This document shows positions 38,721 through 45,611 of a stretch of 45,611 nucleotides of DNA, one piece after another (within the stretch, counting starts at the first letter, position 1; every line of letters begins with the position of its first letter). Under the pieces are notes generated by a model. The model did no database searches, was not told the origin of the DNA, and saw only the letters and a program-made list of their open reading frames with translations. Both the position numbers and the translations under genes were made by a program. The stretch is from an uncultured Treponema sp. (GTDB lineage: Bacteria; Spirochaetota; Spirochaetia; Treponematales; Treponemataceae). The stretch spans positions 1-45,611 of the forward strand of contig NZ_CAMHSK010000019.1 in assembly GCF_946187725.1 (NCBI RefSeq), given 5' to 3'.

Positions 38721-40022
38721 TTAAGCCAAAATTTTCTGTGCAGCTTCATCCACAGTGATTTCGGAGAACTGCTCGCGTGTCTGAAGATTTTTCAGCGTAA
38801 CGACATTTTTCTCAGCTTCGTTTGAGCCGATTAAAATTCCCCACTTGATTTTTTTTGCATCGGTGACAGCATACTGCTGATTCATCTTTTTGGCCTCAGG
38901 GAAAGTCTCGACTTTTACGCCTTTAGAGCGGAGTTCAGCGGCAACTTTCTGATAAAGGACAACAAGATTTTTATCCATGCAGAAAATTTCAGCATCAAGA
39001 TAACTGCCTTTGCTTTCAAGCTTGCCCAATTGCTCAAGTCCCGCAATCAAACGGTCAAGACCGATTGACGCACCGACTCCAGGAAGTTTTGTTTTTGTGT
39101 AAAGTCCAGCAAGATTGTCGTATCGACCACCAGAACAAACAGAGCCTATTGAAGGAAGTTCATTAAGGAAAGTTTCATAGACCACACCAGTGTAATAATC
39201 AAGACCGCGTGTAATAGAAGGATCAAGAACATAGGTTGACTCAATCCCTGCAGCCTTCATCATTTCGTGAATTTCTTTCATTCGTTTTGAGTCTTCACTT
39301 TCACCACCAGCCATATCCTCAATCATCTTGAGAGTGCTTTCAAAATCTCCTGCACCCGCAATATATTTAAGAATTTCCGCTGATTTTTCCTGAGAACCAG
39401 TGTATTCAACAAGCTCCTTTTTGACCTCTTCCTCACCTACTTTTGCAAGCTTATCAACAGAGCGCAAAATATCCTCGCTCTTAGCAGAAACTCCCAGTTT
39501 TGCAAGGAATCGGTTGAAAATTCCACGATGATTCACATGGATTGTAATGTCAGTGACTCCTATTTCTGCAAGTGCGGCACGCATAATTGAGAGAATCTCA
39601 AAATCGCTTGCAGCAGAATCACTTCCAACAGTATCAATATCACATTGTACGAATTCTCGATAACGACCAGCCTGAGGCTTTTCACCGCGCCAGACCTTTG
39701 CAATATGATATCTTTTGAACGGGAAATACAGCTCACTTTCATGCTCTGCCGTAAAACGTGCAAAAGGAACAGTAAGGTCGAAGCGAAGGGCTACATCACG
39801 CTTACCATTATCAAGAAATCTGAAAACCTGCTTTTCTGTCTCACCATTTGACTTTCTGAGCAAAATTTCTGAATATTCAAGCACAGGCGTGTCAATCGGA
39901 ACAAAACCGAAAGAACGGTAAACGCGGGTAATTTTTTCTTGTAAATCCGCGCGGACAATTTCCGCAGACGGTAAAATATCTCTGAATCCTTTAAGGACTC
40001 TCGGTTGAATCAAATCTGCCAT
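38721..40022 (-). CDS. hisS: Histidyl-tRNA synthetase
   Basis: A 433-residue class II synthetase that charges tRNA-His. Motif 2 region (RYHIAKVWRGEKPQAGRYRE), the His-A loop GLDYYTGVVYE, and the motif 3 stretch PGVGASIGLDRL are intact, followed by a C-terminal anticodon-binding domain. No Shine-Dalgarno precedes ATG 40022; TATAAT (40034-40029) ends 7 nt upstream, so the mRNA may be leaderless. It follows a beta-barrel gene by 29 nt on the same strand. Confidence 0.96.
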   Translation of the reverse strand: MADLIQPRVLKGFRDILPSAEIVRADLQEKITRVYRSFGFVPIDTPVLEYSEILLRKSNGETEKQVFRFLDNGKRDVALRFDLTVPFARFTAEHESELYFPFKRYHIAKVWRGEKPQAGRYREFVQCDIDTVGSDSAASDFEILSIMRAALAEIGVTDITIHVNHRGIFNRFLAKLGVSAKSEDILRSVDKLAKVGEEEVKKELVEYTGSQEKSAEILKYIAGAGDFESTLKMIEDMAGGESEDSKRMKEIHEMMKAAGIESTYVLDPSITRGLDYYTGVVYETFLNELPSIGSVCSGGRYDNLAGLYTKTKLPGVGASIGLDRLIAGLEQLGKLESKGSYLDAEIFCMDKNLVVLYQKVAAELRSKGVKVETFPEAKKMNQQYAVTDAKKIKWGILIGSNEAEKNVVTLKNLQTREQFSEITVDEAAQKILA

Positions 40023-40028
40023 ATTACG

Positions 40029-40034
40029 ATTATA
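40029..40034 (-). promoter_or_regulatory. -10 box of hisS, leaderless position
   Basis: A consensus TATAAT on the minus strand with 6 nt between it and the hisS ATG. The -35 region is weak (nothing near TTGACA 17 bp up) and overlaps the end of the upstream gene, and the box is within a palindrome (GATTATAATC), so it is a lower-confidence case. Confidence 0.35.
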
Positions 40035-40051
40035 ATCTCTATAAAATTAAA

Positions 40052-41011
40052 CTACATCTTCAGTCGAAGGCTCAATGCACCACTCCAAAGGTTTGTATCA
40101 CCTCCAACATGACGCAAATCAGCACATGCACTTGCTGTAACCTGAATCAGCATAAAGTTAAAGCCAAGACCACCATAAATCTGAGGCTGGAATCCGGCAT
40201 ATCCGTCTGAAGCATTTGTGCCAGAAGTCTTCACATTCAGTGCAGAAATTACTGTTGATACAGTATCATTATGAACCTTCCAGTTCCAGTCATTGCTATA
40301 ATTTGATATGATTCCGCGCAATCCCAAGAATGGAGTAAATCCAATTCTTACTACAGGAATGTTCAATGCCTTTGAAATCTGAACCTGTCCATACAAAGTC
40401 TGAACATCATAGTCGACATTCACCTCTGCTGATTTGTCGCTCGCACCAAAAGACCCCTTGTTCATTGAATATCCGACGCCAACAGAAACTCCCGGTGTAA
40501 TAAGACCGTCTTCAATAAGAGCATATCGTGCATCAACTGCAAAAGTGAAGAATTCAGCAGTAAAATCAGCATCCATAGTGTTGAGAGAGCTGACATCAAG
40601 CGTCATGAACGAAAGACCAAGGTCGAAAGGAAGGAAAACGCCACCAACACGAACATCAGCGTTCAATACTGGGAAATACATATCAGACTTCACGCCGTCA
40701 ATGCCGAGGGCATCAGCAGCATCAGCGATTCCACTTGTGTTAAGATGTGTAAATCCTGCATTGAAACCTACTGCAAAATGAGGTGGAACTGCCGGAAAAA
40801 CTTTACCGATGAAAGCATCGGCATACACATTCTGCTCGACAGCTGCCTGCGGAACAGCGAAACCAAGTTCCCCTGCAAAATCATCAAGACCATCGTTGAT
40901 TTTACCAATATATGGCACATCAAATTTATCTGCATCAGGCAAAGCAAATGTAAAAGCAGATGCTCCCGCAAAAAGCAGGACAGAAATTGTCAATTTTTTC
41001 AAAATTTTCAT
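40052..41011 (-). CDS. Outer-membrane beta-barrel protein of the spirochaetal type
   Basis: A 319-residue protein with a signal peptide (MKILKKLTISVLLFAGASA, cleavage near FALP) and a C-terminal half made of Gly/aromatic beta-strands (GVSVGVGYSMNKGSFGAS; GGLGFNFMLIQVTASAC). It ends SLRLKM. It resembles small barrel proteins common in Treponema, whose substrates are unknown. It has its own promoter and an AGGAG ribosome site. Confidence 0.7.
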   Translation of the reverse strand: MKILKKLTISVLLFAGASAFTFALPDADKFDVPYIGKINDGLDDFAGELGFAVPQAAVEQNVYADAFIGKVFPAVPPHFAVGFNAGFTHLNTSGIADAADALGIDGVKSDMYFPVLNADVRVGGVFLPFDLGLSFMTLDVSSLNTMDADFTAEFFTFAVDARYALIEDGLITPGVSVGVGYSMNKGSFGASDKSAEVNVDYDVQTLYGQVQISKALNIPVVRIGFTPFLGLRGIISNYSNDWNWKVHNDTVSTVISALNVKTSGTNASDGYAGFQPQIYGGLGFNFMLIQVTASACADLRHVGGDTNLWSGALSLRLKM

Positions 41012-41045
41012 AGATTACTCCTATTTTGTTTTTACAAACACTTAA

Positions 41046-41073
41046 ATTATAACAATTTTAATCAAGTTTTCAA
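41046..41073 (-). promoter_or_regulatory. Promoter of the beta-barrel gene
   Basis: TTGAAA (41073-41068), a 16-bp spacer and TATAAT (41051-41046) on the minus strand, overlapping the last codons of murC, with a leader of about 28 nt that contains AGGAG. Confidence 0.65.
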
Positions 41074-42551
41074 TCATTTTTCGCCAAAAGCTGTTCAAGA
41101 ATCAATTTCCCGACTTTCCAGTTATCACCTGCCCCCATCGTGACAAATACATATCCGTCAGAATAATCAGAACCGCTCGGCTCGGAAAGGAATTTCAAGG
41201 CAAGTTCAGCGGCCTCGTCAAATTCTTTTGCATAGGAAACATCTTTGTGATATTTCCTTGCTTTTTCAGCCAGAATTTCACCTGTAACCTTCGCCGCACT
41301 CGCATCTTCCCGCGCACTTCCGTAAATCTTGTTGATAATCACTTTATCAGCTGATTCAAATGACGAAGCAAATTCTTCCAGCAAAGCCTGTGTCCGGGTA
41401 TAAGTATGACTCATAAAATCAACTATTATTTTATGATTTTTGTAAAACTCCCTGAAACCTGCAAGTGTAGTCTTGATTGCAGTAGGATGATGACCATAAT
41501 CATCGATAAATATTACATCCTGCCCAAGAGAAGTTTTTGCGCGCCCAACAATCTCACTTCGTCGCTTTCCGCCCGCAAAATTCTTCAGTCCACGCTTTAA
41601 ATCTTCTATATAATTGTTTGGATTTTTACCAGAAGTTTTTAAAAGCTCACATGAAAGGGCAAGGGCTGCCGCTGCATTACGAACATTGTGGTCACCGGGA
41701 ACACAGATTGAAAAATCACCGTATCCCGAAAGAGAAAAATAGTGAAGGCCATTTTCAACTCGGCCAAAAGTAAGCCTGTAATCCCCGGATGCCTTTTCAC
41801 CATAAGCAATCGCATCAATATCAGGGCGCTTTTCTTTTGCAAGTTCAACAGCCTCACAAGCACCTTTGTCATCCGAACAATAAATGACCTGCCCTCCGGA
41901 AGGCAATTTGCAGATATAATCAACAAAAGCAGAGCGAATATCTTCATAAGTCGGATAATAATCCTGATGATCACTTTCAACACTGGTCAGAATAATCTTT
42001 TTAGGCTCGAAAGCCATGAAATGACGCTGATACTCGCAAGTTTCAGCAACAAAATAGTCATGACCTTTTGTCATAGTACAAGAATCACCAAAAGACTTAA
42101 TGATTGAACCGGCAAGAACCTGAGAAGCAAGCGGAAGTTCCTTTAACAAAGTGCCGCACAAACCGGTTGTCGTTGTTTTTCCGTGCACGCCGCAGACTCC
42201 GCATGAATAAGAAGCATGACTTATAGCTCCCAGTGCCTCAGAATAAAGCATCATCGGCAAACCGCGTTTTTTTGCTTCGATAAGGTCAGGATTCTTTTCT
42301 GCAGAATATGCGCTCGAATAAATCACAAACTGCACAGAATCCGTGATATTTTCACCTGAAAAAGTTAGAGCGGAAATTCCAAGTTTTTCAAGAATTTCAT
42401 CCGTGTAAAAACGCTCTTCAACATCACTTCCAGTAATCACGGCTCCGCGAGCAGACAAGATTTCAACAAGGGCAACCATTCCTGTTCCCTTGATTCCGAC
42501 AAAATGAAAATGAACGCCCGAAAAATCAGACGGAAGATTGACTTGATTCAT
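41070..42551 (-). CDS. murC: UDP-N-acetylmuramate-L-alanine ligase
   Basis: A 493-residue Mur ligase that adds L-Ala to UDP-MurNAc in cytoplasmic peptidoglycan synthesis. The N-terminal nucleotide fold HFVGIKGTGMVALVEIL, the ATP site GVHGKTTTTGL (about 125-135), and FIDDYGHHPTAI (about 361-372) are diagnostic. Mpl, a recycling paralogue, is the alternative; length and motifs fit MurC or Mpl, and the gene is single here. SD GAGGGTG precedes ATG 42551. Confidence 0.88.
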   Translation of the reverse strand: MNQVNLPSDFSGVHFHFVGIKGTGMVALVEILSARGAVITGSDVEERFYTDEILEKLGISALTFSGENITDSVQFVIYSSAYSAEKNPDLIEAKKRGLPMMLYSEALGAISHASYSCGVCGVHGKTTTTGLCGTLLKELPLASQVLAGSIIKSFGDSCTMTKGHDYFVAETCEYQRHFMAFEPKKIILTSVESDHQDYYPTYEDIRSAFVDYICKLPSGGQVIYCSDDKGACEAVELAKEKRPDIDAIAYGEKASGDYRLTFGRVENGLHYFSLSGYGDFSICVPGDHNVRNAAAALALSCELLKTSGKNPNNYIEDLKRGLKNFAGGKRRSEIVGRAKTSLGQDVIFIDDYGHHPTAIKTTLAGFREFYKNHKIIVDFMSHTYTRTQALLEEFASSFESADKVIINKIYGSAREDASAAKVTGEILAEKARKYHKDVSYAKEFDEAAELALKFLSEPSGSDYSDGYVFVTMGAGDNWKVGKLILEQLLAKND

Positions 42552-42629
42552 AACACCCTCATAAGAAATTACTACAGATTAACATAAATTCGCAGGGATT
42601 AAAATACTTTTTCGATTTTAAAGCACGAT

Positions 42630-44696
42630 TTACAAAAGAGATACAGGATCAACATCATACTCGATATAAACTTCGCCAGGAGCCTTGAAATTATCACGGA
42701 AAGTTGAAGCCATATACTGAAGAAGAGACACCGATGGTCCGCGTAAAATTATCTGCTGTCTGTAATTTGCTGCGATTTTTGAGAGAGGACATTCCGCCGG
42801 TCCCAGAATTTCGGTCTGCCGGGCAATTTCCTGAAATTTTGACGGAGAAAGCTGTGCCGCCCGCAAAATCTTATGCAAAATTGAAGCCGCCCCTTCTGCT
42901 CCAGAAACGGCCTGCTTTTCAGAAGGGGCACGGAACACAAGACGAATAAGTCGTGCGAACGGCGGAAAATTAAGCATTTTTCGAAGATTGATTTCAGATT
43001 CGTAAAATTCATTGATTTTTCCAGCCACAGCATAAGCAATTGGCTCTGAATCAGGACAATAAGTTTGAACAAAAACCTTTCCATCAGGAAAAAATCTTCC
43101 GGCCCGGCCCGCGACCTGCGTTATAAGGGAAAAAGTGCGCTCAGCAGCACGAAAATCTGGGAGATGAAGACCTGTATCAGCAAGAACCACGCCAACCAGC
43201 TTTAAGTTCGGAAAGTTCAAGCCCTTGGCAACCATCTGAGTTCCAAGCATGATGTCATATTCGCCTTTTTTGAAAGCCTCAAGTTTTTCTGTGAGTTCAC
43301 CTTTATGTGTCAAAGAATCAGTATCAACCCGGACAAGTCTTGCATTCGGAAATTTTGCCTTGACCTCATTTTCAATAAATTCAGTTCCAAATCCAGAATA
43401 ACCGACATCAAGTGAACCACATTCAGGACAGCTTTGTGGAGGAGAAACAGAATAGCCGCAATAATGGCAGCGAAGACGCTTTTCAGCCTTATGGAAAGTA
43501 AGCGAAACTGAGCAGTTTTTGCACTTCAATTCAAATCCACATGAATTGCACCTGAAAAAATGCGTAAACCCGCGCCTATTCAAAAAAAGAATAACCTGCC
43601 GTTTTTCAGAAAGAGTTTCTTCTATTTCTTTTTGCAAAACTGGCGAAATTGAACCGAAATCAGAAGATAAAAGCGAAAGATTTACGCATTTGATTTTCGG
43701 CATTGCCCCACCGGCAAGACGCTGTGTAAGCAGATGTTTTTCAATGCCGCCCTCGCTCATCATATTCCAGGCTTCTACACTCGGAGTCGCACTTCCCATT
43801 AAAAGCGGAATTTTAAGCCGTCTGCACCTGAACATAGCAACTTGCCGTGCATGGTAACGAGGTGCATTTCCGCTCTTATATGAGCCATCATGTTCCTCAT
43901 CGATTATAATCATTCCCAAATCTGGAACAGGCGCAAAAACTGCACTTCTTGCTCCAATTACAATACGAGCATCTTTATTAAGAATTCGCCGCCATTCGCT
44001 CAATTTTTGACTTGGTGTAAGGCCTGAATGTAAGACAGCCGCAGTATTCCCGAATCGCGAAACAACCGCCTCAATTACCTGCCTAGTCAGACCTATTTCT
44101 GGCACAAGATAAATAACCCCTTTTCCCTGAGAAAGAAGCCGCTCGCAAACCTGCATAAAAACTTCGGTCTTGCCGGTACCAGTAGCACCATAAAGATAAT
44201 GAAGATTGGAACGAGACAATTCGGATTGCAGCGGATTTTCTACCACCTCACTTTTAATTTCTAATATTTCTTCTACAGCCTTTTTCTGTTCATCACTCAA
44301 ATTGCGTGCTTTAACTTCAGGAGATTCTTCCAAAAAAGAAAAACCTCCGGCATCGCTTTCCCGCTTTCCACTCGGAAGCATTGCAGAAACAGCCTCACCC
44401 AATGAGCAAAGGTAATAACTGGAAACCCATTCAGCCGTTTTCAGCAATTCGGCGTTAAAAAGAGGTTCATCATCAAGAATCCGAAGTATTGGACGAATTT
44501 TGCTTTCATCAACAGGACAGTCTTCTGGCAATTTTTCACTTTCTGAAATCACAAAACCTGTCATGCGTCGATTTCCGAATTTTAAATCAGCACGAAAGCC
44601 TACACGAGATTTTGATTCAGGATTATCGCAGTCATAATAGGTAAAAGACTGATTGAGAGGAATATTTAATACAATTTGAAGGAATTTCTTTTGCAT
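42630..44696 (-). CDS. priA: Primosomal replication-restart helicase PriA
   Basis: A 688-residue 3'-5' helicase that reloads the replisome at stalled forks. The N-terminal DNA-binding domain (about 1-110) is followed by Walker A GATGTGKTEVF (about 171), DEEHD Walker B (about 268), and a zinc module with CNSCGFELKCKNC and CHYCGY...CPECGS (about 383-427). Helicase motifs V-VI follow, TQMVAKGLNFPNL and ITQVAGRAGR. All are intact. Its ATG overlaps the udg stop as TAATG. Confidence 0.96.
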   Translation of the reverse strand: MQKKFLQIVLNIPLNQSFTYYDCDNPESKSRVGFRADLKFGNRRMTGFVISESEKLPEDCPVDESKIRPILRILDDEPLFNAELLKTAEWVSSYYLCSLGEAVSAMLPSGKRESDAGGFSFLEESPEVKARNLSDEQKKAVEEILEIKSEVVENPLQSELSRSNLHYLYGATGTGKTEVFMQVCERLLSQGKGVIYLVPEIGLTRQVIEAVVSRFGNTAAVLHSGLTPSQKLSEWRRILNKDARIVIGARSAVFAPVPDLGMIIIDEEHDGSYKSGNAPRYHARQVAMFRCRRLKIPLLMGSATPSVEAWNMMSEGGIEKHLLTQRLAGGAMPKIKCVNLSLLSSDFGSISPVLQKEIEETLSEKRQVILFLNRRGFTHFFRCNSCGFELKCKNCSVSLTFHKAEKRLRCHYCGYSVSPPQSCPECGSLDVGYSGFGTEFIENEVKAKFPNARLVRVDTDSLTHKGELTEKLEAFKKGEYDIMLGTQMVAKGLNFPNLKLVGVVLADTGLHLPDFRAAERTFSLITQVAGRAGRFFPDGKVFVQTYCPDSEPIAYAVAGKINEFYESEINLRKMLNFPPFARLIRLVFRAPSEKQAVSGAEGAASILHKILRAAQLSPSKFQEIARQTEILGPAECPLSKIAANYRQQIILRGPSVSLLQYMASTFRDNFKAPGEVYIEYDVDPVSLL

Positions 44697-45466
44697 TACT
44701 TTTCGTAATCAGGAGAAATATTATTCAACAATCCCCTAAAGACCTTTAAATCTTCCCATGCAACACGCTTATTTTCAGGAGCTCGAAGCAAGGCACTCGG
44801 ATGATATGTCGTCAACACAGGAATTCCGTTATAGTTAAGAATCTGTCCATGAAGTTTCATTACACCGTCATTTGAATGCAAAAGATTTTTTACAGCAACA
44901 CTTCCGGCACATAAAATAGCCTTTGGCTTCAATGCCGCAATTTGAGCGTCAAGAAAAGGACGACAAGCATCAGCTTCTTCAGGAAGAGGATTCCTATTTG
45001 CAGGCGGACGACATTTAACAATATTTGCTATATAACAATTCTTATCCCGCGAAAGACCGATTGCAGCAAGCATTTTATCCAAAAGCTGACCAGCAGGCCC
45101 AACGAAAGGTTTTCCCTGTTTATCCTCTTCTTCACCAGGACCTTCACCAATCACAAGCACAAGAGGATTTTCTACTCCCATTCCAGGAACAACATTATGC
45201 CTGTTTGAGCAAAGCTGACATCGCTTACACTCAAAGATTTTTTTATTTATATTTGAGATTGTTGAATTTTCATGAGTTTTATTAGTGTTTTCTGCTTCAG
45301 TTTTTGCAAAATTCATATTGCAAAAATTAACATCTGTATTATTGTCAAAAACATCATCTTCAAAATCAGGTGTCTGTTCAGGAAAATCGGGAGAAGAATA
45401 ACCACAAAGTGAATCTGCAGCATTTTTCAACAGGCAGAAAATTTTTTTCTTGTCATCTTTTGTCAT
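44696..45466 (-). CDS. Family 4 uracil-DNA glycosylase
   Basis: A 256-residue base-excision repair enzyme. The 4Fe-4S cluster ligands begin with CKRCQLC (about 80-86), and the active-site motif is GEGPGEEEDKQGKPFVGPAG (about 108-127); NIVKCRPPANRNP, VKNLLHS and the late TTYHPSALLR are also intact. The first 75 residues are an acidic, Asn-rich extension that is longer than usual. It is translationally coupled to priA. No Shine-Dalgarno precedes ATG 45466. Confidence 0.92.
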   Translation of the reverse strand: MTKDDKKKIFCLLKNAADSLCGYSSPDFPEQTPDFEDDVFDNNTDVNFCNMNFAKTEAENTNKTHENSTISNINKKIFECKRCQLCSNRHNVVPGMGVENPLVLVIGEGPGEEEDKQGKPFVGPAGQLLDKMLAAIGLSRDKNCYIANIVKCRPPANRNPLPEEADACRPFLDAQIAALKPKAILCAGSVAVKNLLHSNDGVMKLHGQILNYNGIPVLTTYHPSALLRAPENKRVAWEDLKVFRGLLNNISPDYEK

Positions 45467-45474
45467 TTCGAATG

Positions 45475-45503
45475 ATTATATAGTGAAAAAAAATAAAAAT
45501 AAA
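45475..45503 (-). promoter_or_regulatory. Promoter of the udg-priA unit
   Basis: TATAAT (45480-45475), 8 nt before ATG 45466, with a weak TTTATT 17 bp upstream (45503-45498). The A/T-only surrounding sequence limits certainty, but the -10 position implies a leaderless mRNA. Confidence 0.45.
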
Positions 45504-45566
45504 GAGATTAAAACATAAACAATACATCAAGAATGGAAAAAGAAAACGGAAAAGAAATTTAAAAAG

Positions 45567-45611
45567 AAAAAAGCCGGCGGCTTCCGCGCCCGAAGCACAG
45601 CCCCGGGCGAG
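45567..45611 (-). repeat. GC-rich block at the window edge, terminator-like
   Basis: A GC-rich segment runs off the window. On the minus strand AAGCC-GCC-GGCTT is followed by TTTT, so it can act as a short terminator for something beyond the window. It shares GCCGGC and CGCGC(C)CGAAGC with the island at 11427-11521, suggesting a repeat family. Confidence 0.4.

Overview
The window is a 45.6-kb piece of a low-GC chromosome that most likely belongs to a gut- or rumen-type Treponema (Spirochaetes). The basis is the combination of a V-type ATP synthase subunit, a full mre/mrd rod-shape operon, an Rnf-type operon, a flagellar rod gene with a sigma-28-like promoter, an archaeal-type cytidylate kinase, and several signal-peptide-bearing beta-barrel proteins ending in Phe or Met. 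The genus is an inference from gene content; no rRNA is present.

Layout: 1-176 is the 5' end of a V-ATPase subunit E gene. 339-8427 is a minus-strand block: zinc-ribbon coiled-coil protein, RNase P RNA, TPR membrane protein, mreB, mreC, mreD, mrdA (PBP2), rodA. rsgA (8649-9638) is divergent from it. 9671-14871 holds an outer-membrane protein, a GT4 glycosyltransferase and a GH57-like protein with altered catalytic residues. 14927-20988 is an Rnf-like operon (unknown membrane protein, rnfC, D, G, E, A, B) with many cofactor motifs missing, preceded by a DUF212 membrane protein.

21665-21815 carries tRNA-Phe and tRNA-Gly. A compact 6.1-kb integrative element (21796-27892) lies in the 3' end of tRNA-Gly, flanked by a 20-bp direct repeat and by mirror-image integrase-site-like repeats. 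Its cargo is a tyrosine integrase, an EcoRI-type adenine methyltransferase, a DUF262-HNH nuclease, a small unknown protein behind an A/U hairpin, and a winged-helix replication-like protein. The methyltransferase/DUF262-HNH pair is the best candidate for an undescribed restriction or anti-phage system here. The divergent Rnf operon is the best candidate for unusual core metabolism.

27979-45466 returns to chromosomal genes: an unknown protein, cmk, yicC, a three-gene Gld-like ABC operon with an intrinsic-terminator hairpin in its leader, a 32-residue hydrophobic peptide gene, an Rlu pseudouridine synthase, a P-loop/Asp23-like fusion, a flagellar rod protein, a c-di-GMP phosphodiesterase with a dead GGDEF domain, hisS, a beta-barrel protein, murC, priA and a family-4 uracil-DNA glycosylase. 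Several genes (rsgA, yicC, hisS, udg, the element's methyltransferase) have a -10 box 6-8 nt before ATG and no Shine-Dalgarno, which suggests recurrent leaderless mRNAs.

All calls are from reading sequence and translations; no database search was possible.
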